Positions 12,655-22,091 of a stretch of DNA of 64,000 nucleotides are shown one piece after another. The notes below the pieces were generated by a model. The model was given only the letters and a program-made list of their open reading frames with translations, made no database searches and was not told the DNA's origin. Source of the stretch: Prosapia bicincta. Taxonomy: Eukaryota; Arthropoda; Insecta; Hemiptera; Cercopidae. Each line of letters begins with the position of its first letter. The stretch's first letter is position 1. Position numbers and translations under genes: made by a program. The stretch spans positions 17,786,067 to 17,850,066 of the forward strand of contig JBAIZL010000002.1 in the NCBI GenBank assembly GCA_036971475.1, read 5' to 3'.

Positions 12655-12960
12655 CAATTTTTTTATTTTAGTTACCTTTTATTAAATAATTACAATTAAT
12701 GTAAATATGTACATACAAGTGATAGGATCACAATTTTAAGTGTCGAAATAGAAAGCGAAATTAATTATTAAATTTAATTAATTAAATTAAATTATTGAAT
12801 TGATATTTGGAAAAAAACTGTATTAACATCAAGTGTCATCCGCTACACTTGAATGTATTTGAACATGAGTGGATGAATAGAAAAAAATTTATACGACTGA
12901 ATATTTGAACAAGGTATATGAATATATATAGGAAGAGTGTTAACTAATAGAAGGATAAAC
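12655..12960 (+). repeat. Tail-sharing dispersed repeat, head V2
   Basis: Has the shared tail (TGTATTAACATCAAGTGTCAT, GGATGAAT, GGAAGAGTGTTAACTAATAG) but a different head whose GTCGAAATAGAAAGCGAAATT block also occurs at 30975-31010 and, inverted, at 24150 and 34775. Confidence 0.75.
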
Positions 12961-12964
12961 ATTG

Positions 12965-13370
12965 TAGGTATAAAAGGTGTTCCAGAAGAATAGCAGACGT
13001 TTCGTGCAGAGTGTACAAGGAATGCTACGATGCAGCTGAAATGAAACCTATATAGACTGTAAATAAATGAGTTCGTTCATTAACCAGTGTAATCTTGTAT
13101 TATGAAGGGGAAAACTAAAAAGTAAACGCAGAAAACAAAATTGGGATTATAAAAGTAAAGTATAGGTGAAGAAAGAAAAAATCCTTGAACATAAGAGAAA
13201 GCTTCCAAGAAACTTTCTTGTAATAATAATTTCCTATTGGCTTTATGAATAACATTTTCTTCATCTAGATATTTTATTATATAATATTTTGCATAACAGT
13301 GTTTAATAATTGAAAACCTCTGTAGGAGACTGTCTGGTTGGTGACATAATGCGGAGGAGGTACTCGTACA
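12965..13370. other. Upstream of candidate exon; no gene seen
   Basis: No repeat recognised. A promoter for the ORF at 13374 cannot be identified from sequence alone. Confidence 0.3.
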
Positions 13371-13373
13371 AGC

Positions 13374-13544
13374 ATGGCAGCTGAATCGGGTTTGCCGTTA
13401 GATAATGATCTGCAAGGCGAAAGCAACGTTTCCGAAATCTACCCGGAGCTTTCAGAAAAATATAAATTATCTAAAGCCTATTGGTCTTCAGTTTTGAATG
13501 TTCGAGATAAACCAAACGCTGAAAATACAGCTAGGTTGGAATAA
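13374..13544 (+). CDS. Hypothetical 56-aa ORF, possible first exon
   Basis: ATG in good initiation context (A at -3, G at +4) opens 56 codons with balanced, gene-like codon use that contrasts with the AT-rich surroundings. The product starts MAAESGLPLDND and continues through EIYPELSEKYKLSKAYW. It is acidic at the N-terminus, with no signal peptide or membrane segment. The stop comes just after GCTAG|GTTGG, so a 5' splice donor at 13534/13535 could make this exon 1 of a host gene. No other exon is recognised downstream, where repeats begin at 13588. I do not recognise the family; a processed fragment is the alternative. Confidence 0.35.
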   Translation: MAAESGLPLDNDLQGESNVSEIYPELSEKYKLSKAYWSSVLNVRDKPNAENTARLE

Positions 13545-13587
13545 CTTTATTCAATTCCCACTATTAGGTCACATTCTCCTTACATAG

Positions 13588-14046
13588 GCCTATATTGTAT
13601 ATCTTCAAATTTTCAATCGTTAATAAAATACTTTTAATCTATCCACTCAGGCTCAAATACATTTTTTAAACTTGTAGTGGATGACATTTGATGTTGATGG
13701 TTTTTTTTCAAATATTAATTCATTAATTAAATTTAATTAATTAATTTTAGTTTTATATAGGAGAAAAACAACTTTTCACAAAAGGGGTTAGTTATGCAAT
13801 ATAGTTACTTCGTCCCATTTGGCTTAAAATTAGTGATAACATATGACTTCATGAAACAGCTGATTTTATGTTACAGGTTATGTGGTAGAACAGCTGTTTT
13901 AACACAGTAACATATGTTATGTTACTTTACTTATATTAATTATGATTTAAAAAATAACTAAAATAAAATTTTTCTTTGTTGACCTAAGTAGGAATTGACT
14001 TTAAAAATGTTTGTTCATATTACTTGTTTATTGAATAAAATGAAGT
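13588..14046 (-). repeat. Tail-sharing dispersed repeat, long head V1
   Basis: Complement of the copy at 2785-3146 with the AATAAAATACTTTT tail at left and the CAGCTGTTTTAAC head at right. Its head is followed directly by the Jockey fragment. Confidence 0.8.
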
Positions 14047-14593
14047 CACTCCACATTAACTTTACAAATAAAGTACTTTAAGATCCTTCGTTAATGGATG
14101 ATAACGGAATCATCATCCCTTATGAAAATAAAGCTAAATATCTAGGTATGAAACTAGATGCTAAACTAAGGTGGAAATACCACATCAAGAAAAATGAATT
14201 AAATATCAAATACCGTAACCACTATTGGCTCTTGGGTAGAGATTCAAACCTCTCATTAGGAAATAAAATAGAAATCTACAATCAGATTTTGAAACCAGTT
14301 TGGATGTATGGCAGACAACTGTGGGGATGTCCAAAGGAATATAATGTAGACATTTTCCACATTTTCCAAAATAAAGTACTGTGAAATATGGTTAACGCCT
14401 CTTGGTGTGTGAATAGCAAAGATAATCACCGAGATCTAAATATCCAGACGATAGCAGAAGAAATGAAGAAGATGCCCAAAGAACATGAAAAGAGACTTCA
14501 CCTTCACCACCAAGTACAGTGGCTCTTCAACTTCTCGATAACCAGCCCATGGTTAGAAGATTGAAGAGAACCAAACCATTTGAGTTAGTGTAG
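14047..14593 (+). pseudogene. Jockey-clade LINE, ORF2 C-terminal fragment
   Basis: The frame from 14047 reads through YLGMKLDAKLRWKYHIKK and the block KPVWMYGRQLWGC, the conserved region just after the reverse transcriptase palm in Jockey-type LINEs. A TGA at 14382-14384 replaces the usual Arg codon (VL-R-NMV), consistent with CpG decay. The same frame then reads EHEKRLHLHH, and a shift near 14530 is needed to recover QPMVRRLKRTKPFELV and the family stop at 14591-14593. Endonuclease and catalytic RT motifs are missing, so the copy is 5'-truncated and dead. Confidence 0.85.
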
Positions 14594-14860
14594 TATTGTA
14601 TTGTACTGTGCTAGTTCTAATATAATATGTATTGACAATGTTCAGGCAAGAAGTAATGAGTCAATAGGCACATTAGTTATACCAGTATTTAGATTAGGAT
14701 AATGCAAGTAAAGTTAATGGTTGGTCTAATAAGACCAGTTTTAACAGGAAAAAATACTTGTTATGTTTTGTAGTTTTAAATCGACCAGCCAGTAAAGTCA
14801 TTAGGAGTGTTGTGAGTATACGTAGGGATAAGGGGATAACATGCCTGGTAAGGCGGATGT
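14594..14860 (+). mobile_element. Probable 3' UTR of the Jockey fragment
   Basis: Follows the recovered stop with no ORF. Jockey elements have a 3' UTR of this size, but no poly(A) tail is visible, so the right limit is uncertain. Confidence 0.4.
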
Positions 14861-15022
14861 GGAGGGAATCATGTCATCGTATAGGCAGATCGCCTATACC
14901 CAGTCTTGAAGTGGACCTAATCTCTATCGGGGCTTAAAGAAATGTTCACACGCCACACCGTCTTTTAAGATCAGATAGATCTGAGAAGGGCTAGGGATAA
15001 GGCCATTTCCTGGTACTGGGAA

Positions 15023-15033
15023 TAGAGTAGATT
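15023..15033. repeat. 11-bp target site duplication, left
   Basis: TAGAGTAGATT, repeated exactly at 16149-16159 on the other side of the TIR element. Confidence 0.8.
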
Positions 15034-16148
15034 AGATATGGTTGATATTTTCTGTCACGGGAACTAGTCACTAATATTGGTCTGTCGCTGGTGGTACCAG
15101 TGACAAAATATGGAAAATGCCAGTTCCGGTGACAAAGGATCGATTGAAAGTTGCCTCCGTTGTGATTGGGTAAATGGTCGCAGCCTCTAGATGAAACGGC
15201 TGTCACTGGTTGATTTGTCGCTGTGACTGGCTCTGCCCTAACCGCTCGGCGTACGGCGCCGATCGTTGTGCAGTGTCGTTGACTGAAGGGGAGTTAGGGG
15301 TTGTCTCTGTAGTGATTGGGCAAAATATTTTACCACGGCTGCCATTGGTTGATTTGTCGCTGTGACTGGTTCTGCCCTAACCGTTCGGCTTACGGCGCCG
15401 ATTGTTGTGCAGTGTCGTTGACTGAAGGGGAGTTGGAGGGTCGTCTCTGTGACTGGCTCTGCCCTAACCGCTCGGCTTACGGCGCCGATTGTTGTGCAGT
15501 GTCGTTGACTGAAGGGGAGTTGGGGGTTGTCTCTGTAGTGATTGGGCAAAATATTTTACCACGGCTGTCATTGGTTGATTTGTCGCTGTGACTGGCTCTG
15601 CCCTAACCGTTCGGCTTACGGCGCCGATTGTTGTGCAGTGTCGTTGACTGAAGGGGAGTTGGAGGGTCGTCGCTGTGACTGGCCCTGCCCTAACCGTTCG
15701 GCTTACGGCGCCGATTGTTGTGCAGTGTCGCTGACTGAAGGGGAGTTGGGGGTTGTCTCTGTAGTGATTGGGCAAAATATTTTACCACGGCTGTCATTGG
15801 TTGATTTGTTGCCTGTCACTGGTTCTACTCATTTACGCCGTGTGTGGGTGGTCGATTTGTGTCAGATTTCACGACAATAACGTGTTGTGTACAGTAGACG
15901 CTATTTCGCACCCGGTAGTTTGTTCTTAATTTCGTAGGAGTTTATTTATAAATAAAATGATCCTTCCAAAAATAAAAGCGAGGTGAGGAATCATTTCACC
16001 AATGTGTATACCTACCTGTTATTGGCACACACAGAGCAGTCTCGGTATTTCCTGTCACCGATATATAAACCACCGGTAACAATCACTGATCCAAACTGGC
16101 CGCTGTCACTAAAATCACCGATCTGTTAGTCACTTGATCAACCATACC
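15034..16148 (-). mobile_element. TIR element with internal tandem repeats, copy 2 (Mutator-like?)
   Basis: The left end AGATATGGTTGAT and the right end ATCAACCATACC form a 12-bp inverted repeat with one mismatch. An exact 11-bp duplication flanks it; duplications of 8-11 bp point to Mutator-like elements, although the family is not proven by any transposase. The element has no transposase and is non-autonomous. The interior holds a higher-order tandem array (15233-15830). Several ORFs of about 100 codons inside are products of that array, not genes. Confidence 0.75.
15233..15830. repeat. 226-bp higher-order tandem repeat (139 + 87)
   Basis: The phrase CTGCCCTAACCG recurs at 15233, 15372, 15459, 15598 and 15685, giving spacings 139, 87, 139, 87. 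The long unit carries the extra block GTGATTGGGCAAAATATTTT plus the TTGGTTGATTTGTCGCTG block; the short unit lacks it. Copies 1 and 3 of the element hold a single unit, so the array arose inside this copy. Confidence 0.9.
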
Positions 16149-16159
16149 TAGAGTAGATT
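16149..16159. repeat. 11-bp target site duplication, right
   Basis: Exact repeat of 15023-15033. Confidence 0.8.
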
Positions 16160-16164
16160 TGTGG

Positions 16165-17215
16165 CATCGTATGCGCCGGATCTTGTGTGAAGCACAAAAT
16201 GCCGTGAGCCAGTCTCTAGTCGGACTGACCCTTGATTGTAGGCGTGTCTACCTCGAAATCTTCGTTATTACAGTGTAATAATAACAAACTTAATAAATGT
16301 CAATGTGCATGAAGGTACTGCCACTAGAGAAGGTTCGAATGAGCAACACTAACAAATTCAACTAAATTGTCCCACAATGTGATCTCTTATTCCATTAGTA
16401 AAAAAAAATGTAAACAATAATAAGTGGGCTAATTATATAAGAGCAACTCATAGAAACGTTAAATACAGTTACGGCTAGCATCGGGCTTGCACGGGACCGT
16501 TGGCCGCCCGGCTGGCGAGCTTCGAGGCTCTCGGTAGTTTACAATTTGCTGTGGGAACGTCGCAGCGGAACGAACAAAATTAGCGCCGACAGGTAAAGTG
16601 GTTGGGAAAATGCGGCCAAAGTAATTTGCTTAGTATCATAGCTTTTCACTGTGCAATACTGCTTCGGCAGGTCAAGTAATTAATTTGAACACTGCTGCAC
16701 CGGAGTTGGGAAACGGTAGTTGGGAGAGTAAGAGGTTTGGGAGAGTTTGGTGTAGAACAGACTAGAAAGGAAGAATTGTCCTTGTTTCGAAGGTAATCAG
16801 GTAAAAACAAACGGAGCTAGTTCTTCTAGCAAGAAGCTGGAGATTAATTCCCATTTGGTTCCCAAGGGATGGCGTAGGAACAGAAGGTTCGCAACCACAT
16901 TCGCCGTCTTCCTCTCACCAACTCTGACGAATCGGCGGAAACCACTTTCCATTTTCCTCAGTTTGATGTGCTCTAAGTGCTCATCCCAATATAAAGACAG
17001 TACATGCATTATTTTACATAGAAACTCAGGTGCCGGCAGCAGTTTTGTAACTACGTCTACTTTTGTTTTCTGTCATTCCAGTTACCTGGCATCCGGCAAA
17101 CCTGAAACGTATGCATTCAACTAAAGGGTTCGTAGATTACATTTTCTGAATATCCCGAAGTGCACTTTGGACCCAGAATACAAAAGGTAATGCACAGATG
17201 TAGCTAAAGCTTTGA
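16165..17215. other. GC-richer intergenic stretch, no gene seen
   Basis: Region 16470-16800 is GC- and CpG-richer than its surroundings and could be a decayed promoter or repeat. Overlapping ORFs of 70-89 codons on both strands (16797-17124) carry no recognised motif. Confidence 0.35.
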
Positions 17216-17219
17216 GAAA

Positions 17220-17679
17220 TGTAAATACCACAGACGTAAAAATACTACAAACCATAGGAATGTCACAATATAGCTACGACACAACATATTTGCGCATAAT
17301 ACAACCCTGTCATAATAAAGGAAAGTTACAATATAACTATGACATAATAAAGGAATATTACAACTAAGCTACGTATCAACATATCTGTATCAAAATATAG
17401 CTATGTTATAATACAGGAATGTCGCAATATAATTACGACATACTACAGCTATGCCATAATACAGGAATGTCGCAATATAATTATGACATACTACAGCTAT
17501 GCCATAATACAGGAATGTCACTATATAGCTAATATATAAGTTAGAAATATTACAATATAACTACGTATAAACATATCTGTATCACAAAATAGCTGTCACA
17601 ATATATATGTATCACAATATAGCTATGCCATAATACAGGAATTTCCCAATATAACTGTGTCATAATATAGCTATATGAC

Positions 17680-17721
<42 letters not shown>

Positions 17722-17767
17722 TATATAATTATTATAATTCTTGTATTTTAATTTTGACTTAGTTCTT

Positions 17768-17865
<98 letters not shown>

Positions 17866-18010
17866 TACACACACATATATATATATCACAATATAACTAT
17901 GACACAACATATGTCACAATATAGCTATCTCATAATACAGGAATGTCACAATATAGCTATGGCACAACATATCTGTATCACAATATAATTATGTCACAAT
18001 TTATTATGAT
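17220..18010. repeat. Degenerate minisatellite with 48-bp subunit
   Basis: Variations on CACAATATAGCTATG and CATAATACAGGAATGTC repeat across the region. Between about 17405 and 17520 a 48-bp unit is repeated nearly exactly. It is interrupted by AT/AC microsatellites (17671-17888) and a fragment of the family C Penelope end (17720-17770). Confidence 0.85.
17671..17888. repeat. Compound (AT)n / (AC)n microsatellite
   Basis: An AT tract, then a family C fragment ending TTGACTTAGTTCTTTATA, then AC, AT, AC and AT tracts. Confidence 0.95.
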
Positions 18011-18014
18011 AGCG

Positions 18015-18880
18015 CTTGCTTTTATAAAGAAACCATGATTTTATATGGTTTTATATTTGACATGAGAGCGATATAAATTCATATAAAAGTCTAAAACTCT
18101 TGGCAATATAAAAAGTCTGGCGTAATGTGTTACATGTAACTAGAGAAGAAGTCTGAATGTGGCGCTTATCCACGGAGGTGTGGATACGAGCGTCGAGAGA
18201 AACCACACAGGCTATATTTTGTGCAAATTAGAGTATGCTGTAGTCAGTGAACAAAGAAAAGCGAGTAACTGCTGCAATTAGTGACAAGAGCGGTGATCAG
18301 AAATGGAAATAAGGCTGCATCAGAAGGAATATTTGTTAGAACTTTAGAGAATTCACTCGGCAAGACAACGAGCTATGCTAGTGCATTTCCTACGATTCTC
18401 AATCGGTGTAGGCAGCGATGACACCAATAGAGGGAGGCGGTGTTTCATATGGTATAAGTGTTCTAGTGTAATGACTGAACGCGTCGATGTCTTCAGAGTT
18501 ACACGAGCAAATCACAACTCCATTTTTAAGATATGGCAACAATTGGTCCTGCTGTGACGAGCTCCCTACTACTGACTACGTTAATTTGGAAGCGACTCAA
18601 TTAGGAAGCAAACGTTAAGTAGACATTTTGAATAGCTCTTTGTTTCGATTAATATTAGTGCTACTCTTTTGATTAGACCCGCTCTTGCATGGAGCAAAGA
18701 TCGAGAAACTCAAAGCCCATTGCGCTTGCGTAGCTTATTATTTCGAGAATCTAGTAAAACGCTCACTTGTTCACAGTTTATACTAACTCTTTAACATTTG
18801 CTACACAATAATTTCATACACGAAATTTGTTTCTTTAATCCTAAAAGTCCCTCAACATTCCCTCAACAAATATATATATA
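18015..18880. other. Intergenic, no gene seen
   Basis: A 60-codon ORF at 18375-18557 has no recognised motif. Nothing else is visible. Confidence 0.4.
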
Positions 18881-18934
18881 ATTAATAAATTTAAAACATT
18901 TCAAAAACTAGAATACTTTTAATGAATATATTTA

Positions 18935-18978
18935 TTCAAAGCTTTTCGCCGATAAAATAGTACCAGCATCTTCAGGAA
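18935..18978 (-). ncRNA. Hammerhead-like ribozyme, family A
   Basis: Mirror copy of 19074-19117: CTGAAGA core, U, hairpin GCTGGT/ATCGGC, GAA, palindrome AAGCTT, U, and stem I TTC/GAA. Confidence 0.6.
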
Positions 18979-19073
18979 AATAATTATCTAATAAAATATT
19001 TTTACAAAATTAAATCATATGAGCTCCTTACATATGATTTAATTTTGTAAAAATATTTTATTAGATAATTATT

Positions 19074-19117
19074 TTCCTGAAGATGCTGGTACTATTTTAT
19101 CGGCGAAAAGCTTTGAA
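19074..19117 (+). ncRNA. Hammerhead-like ribozyme, family A
   Basis: In order: stem I strand TTC (19074-76), CTGAAGA (19077-83), U, stem II GCTGGT (19085-90) pairing with ATCGGC (19099-104) over an 8-base loop, GAA (19105-107), palindrome AAGCTT (19108-113) as a minimal stem III, U at the cleavage position (19114), and stem I strand GAA (19115-117). This is the type I hammerhead order. The unpaired U between CTGANGA and stem II is a departure from the textbook core that recurs in five of the families here (A/B, D, E, F and G). Confidence 0.65.
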
Positions 19118-19198
19118 TAAATATATTCATTAAAAGTATTCTTGTTTTTGAAATATTTTGAATTTATTAACTATATTACAAGAAAACATATCACCATA

Positions 19199-19204
<6 letters not shown>

Positions 19205-19246
<42 letters not shown>
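19205..19246. repeat. (AT)n microsatellite
   Basis: Pure AT tract between the family A and family C Penelope ends. Confidence 0.95.
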
Positions 19247-19250
<4 letters not shown>

Positions 19251-19363
19251 TGGATGATGTTGGTACTGTTAGCCAACGAAAAGCTTTGAATTGTAAATTC
19301 AATTATAATTCTTGTATTTGTATTTTGACTTAGTTCTTTATTAATACACAAGAATACATATTG

Positions 19364-19368
<5 letters not shown>
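19251..19368 (+). mobile_element. Penelope-type 3' end, family C
   Basis: Begins with a degenerate hammerhead-like motif: TGGATGA, U, hairpin GTTGG (19259-63) with CCAAC (19273-77), GAA, AAGCTT (19281-86), U. The hairpin differs from family A (GCTGG/TCGGC) by compensating changes. The downstream tail matches the palindrome at 34-130. Confidence 0.6.

Positions 19369-19413
<45 letters not shown>
19369..19413. repeat. (AT)n microsatellite
   Basis: Pure AT tract between the family C end and a tail-sharing repeat. Confidence 0.95.
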
Positions 19414-19417
<4 letters not shown>

Positions 19418-19845
19418 TTCAAATTTCATATCTTTAATAAAATACTTTTTATTCATTCACTCCAGTTCAAATACTTTTTATTTAAACTTGTAGTGGATGA
19501 CAGCTGATGTTAATACTGTTTTTTCAAATATTAATTTATTAAATTTATTGGATTAGTTTTAATTTTACATGGGAGAAAAACTTTTCACGAAAGGGGCAAG
19601 GTATGACAGCAATATAGTTACTTCCGTTCCATTTGGCTTAAAATAAGTGATAACGTGTGATTTGATAAAACAGCTGATTCTATGTTATAAGTCATGTGGT
19701 AGAACAGCTGTTTTAATGCAAAGGTTATGTTACTTTATTTATATCATTTGTAATTATTTATAAAAAGTAACTAGAATACAAATTTTTTTGATGACCTAGG
19801 AAGAAATTGACTATAAAAAAATATTTGTTAATATTATTTGTGTAG
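19414..19845 (-). repeat. Tail-sharing dispersed repeat, long head V1
   Basis: Complement of the family consensus; tail at left next to (AT)n, CAGCTG-containing head near 19670-19710. Confidence 0.8.
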
Positions 19846-19849
19846 CAAA

Positions 19850-20265
19850 AAAGCACAGCAATTTTTAAGAAAATCTACACTTATTATTGAACATATTTGC
19901 ATAGTACTGTATTTATACAATACTTGTTATACTGAAGAAATAAGTACACTTAATTTTGGATACTTACTTCGTGCGAACGGGTTCATCGTACACAGATCTG
20001 TAACAAGCAAAGATAAAACCCGATTAAACGTATTTAAAAGTTCTCAAAATGTACATAGTCAATCAAATTTAACATTAGTTCATACAAGAGTAGTATTTGA
20101 TGTTAATATAGTAATAGTTGTAGTAAAATTATCCAAAATAATATAATCGGGTGTGTAACAATATTTGTGAAAATAATTATGTGTAATAAATATACTAGCG
20201 TCCCGTTCCAGTAATGAACATGCGCACCATTTTGTAAATTCATTCCATTTGCTCACACTCTCCTG
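19850..20265. other. AT-rich intergenic
   Basis: An open frame of 102 codons (19838-20146) has no recognised domain and a composition expected by chance in AT-rich DNA. Confidence 0.3.
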
Positions 20266-20269
20266 ATAT

Positions 20270-20485
20270 ATATCTTGTAAAAATTTGTTAATAATATACC
20301 TTTTTATTCATCCAATCAAGTTCAAATACATTTCTTTTAAACCTATAGTGAATGACAAGTGATGATTACAAAGTTTTTTTTCAATAATTAAATTATAAAA
20401 GTTTAGGGTCTAAATAGGATTCGAACTGAGTATTTTCATAATCAAAGTCAAGCGCTCTTGGCACTGAGCCAATTATCCCATAGCT
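20270..20485 (-). mobile_element. tRNA-derived SINE (tail-sharing family)
   Basis: The complement opens with a tRNA-like head: box A TTGGCTCAGTGCC and box B CAGTTCGAATCC about 40 bases later. It is followed by the same tail found on the long-head repeats. Pol III internal promoters of this form define tRNA-derived SINEs. The head keeps the tRNA layout but its arms pair only partly, so a functional tRNA gene is unlikely. Confidence 0.8.
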
Positions 20486-20708
20486 ATAATTCTGCTCCTC
20501 AAAAAGTATATGAATTTTCCTTCCATCTGGTTCACGTTGAAACATCCATTATACGACCTTAAATCGTTGCCATGGTTACTATACAATATCGTAAATGCTC
20601 AAGTATTAAAAATGAATGAAAAGAATAAAATAAACAAATTGGATTAACGCTATGGAACCTCGCTTCAAAAACGGACAATGCGAAAGCACAGCGGAAAGAA
20701 ACACAATG

Positions 20709-20720
20709 CAAGCGACAAAA
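20709..20720. repeat. LINE target site duplication (3' side)
   Basis: CAAGCGACAAAA, matching CAAGCGACGAAA at 24059-24070 with one mismatch. Confidence 0.65.
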
Positions 20721-20898
20721 TTTTTTTTTTTTTTTTTTTTTTTCTAGGCGAAAAACCTATCAAGGTTATCATCGCCTAACTAAAATTTTATTTTAAATAA
20801 TTACTCAAAATAAAACTAACCAACTAAACCAAATAAAATAAAATAAATGTTTTATACTAAATGTAACTAAAACGAAAGAAACTAAAATTATACATAAT

Positions 20899-21170
20899 TT
20901 AAATATTATTAAATAGATTCAGGTGGCGTAAGAAAGCGATGACACGGTCGATAGCCGTGACATCGTCTCTTAAAACCACCTTTAAACTACCTCGAAGATC
21001 GTAACGTATATATAAATTTGTCAACTTTATCACAATCAAGCAGGATATGCTTGATTGTAATATTGCTTCTACAAAACGGACATAATGGTGGATCCTCATG
21101 TCGCATCAACCATCCATGCGTTAACAAAGAGTGGCCGATGCGAAGTCGAGTAACCACCTCTTCGAGTAAC
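20899..21170 (-). pseudogene. LINE ORF2 C-terminal zinc knuckle, frameshifted
   Basis: After a frame break near 21160, the minus strand reads PPLCPFCRSNITIKHILLDC, a Cys-Cys-His-Cys knuckle typical of the end of RNase H-bearing LINE ORF2 proteins. A second shift leads to AIDRVIAFLRHLNLFNNI and a stop at 20899-20901, the expected C-terminus. The 3' UTR then runs to the poly(A) tract. Confidence 0.8.
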
Positions 21171-22091
21171 CTCCCTACGATTCGAACGAACAGATGTCCT
21201 CCATGGTCGGACGGTATTTTTGATGTCCCTCAGCTTGTTTCTATTTACATTTTGCCATTCTTCATTCCAAACAGAGAATAGTATAGTTTTAACATTGCAT
21301 ACAAAATCTGATGCCATCACACGTTGTGTCGATGGTACCATACTTGTAGCTAATTTTGCACCTTCATCTGCTTTAGTGTTTCCAAATATTCCGCAGTGAC
21401 CAGGCACCCAGAGAAATGACACTTCGACACCTCGTAATTGGAGCCTGTGTATAGAGCACAAGATGTCTCCAACCAAAGGGTTCTTAGTGTACATTTCCTG
21501 AATAGCCTGGAGAGCACTTTTGGAATCACAACACACAAGATATTTAGATTTTGCAGACGGAATTGATCTTAAAGCTTGGAAAATTGCATAAAGTTCTGCA
21601 GTAAAAACGCTACAGGCTGAGGGTAATCCGTAAGTGAAGGTTTGTCCTTCCATATAAAATGCACAACCTATCCCATTGTCCAGTTTTGAACCGTCTGTGA
21701 ATATAGTCACAGTATGTTGGTGAGATTGTTGAATCTGCAAAAACTCCTGACGATAAATAACGTCAGGAGTATTGTGTTTTAGGTACATGGACAATGAGAA
21801 GTCACATTTTGGCTTTTGTATTGTCCATGGAGAGATGTAGCATGATGTTCGTTCGAATATAGGTGGATGTTTTAAATTTAGATTCCTAAAAATGCGCAAC
21901 GTTCTTATTCCGAAGGGAGCAGTAGAACGTTGATGCACATTGTAACGATCCTCGAGGTGGTTATCAAAAACTGCTTTGAATGCCGGATGTTTAGGTTTAC
22001 TTCGAAGACCAGTGTAATATGAAATTTGTAACATTTGACGTCGCATAGAGAGAGATGGTTCTCCAGTTTCAACTAGAAGGCTTGATCCCAA
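21096..22091 (-). pseudogene. LINE ORF2, RNase H domain
   Basis: 331-codon frame. RNase H cleaves the RNA strand of the RNA-DNA hybrid during retrotransposition. The catalytic set looks intact: D133 in FTDGSK, E166 in TAELYAI, D189 in CCDSKSA, H232 in VPGHCGI and D242 in NTKADEGAK. The first 125 residues are the linker after the RT thumb. It is out of frame with the upstream RT segment by one base and is frameshifted again near 21160, so no full product can form. Confidence 0.9.

Larger units (their letters stand above)
18884..19169. mobile_element. Penelope-type head-to-head pair (family A)
   Basis: Two arms of about 137 bp (18884-19020 and 19031-19169) are near-perfect inverted copies around a 10-base centre. 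Each arm carries the same hammerhead motif, its 3' side pointing outward. No coding sequence remains between them. A related, shorter pair lies at 37657-37805. Confidence 0.8.

Noticed and set aside
15238..15880. Four overlapping ORFs of 91-112 codons on both strands
   Set aside because: They are translations of the 226-bp tandem repeat inside a TIR element; products repeat with the unit and have no recognised domain.
16797..17124. Overlapping ORFs in GC-richer DNA as a possible host gene
   Set aside because: No domain, no splice structure, and both strands are equally open.
19838..20146. 102-codon ORF
   Set aside because: No motif, AT-driven composition, and it starts inside a repeat end.
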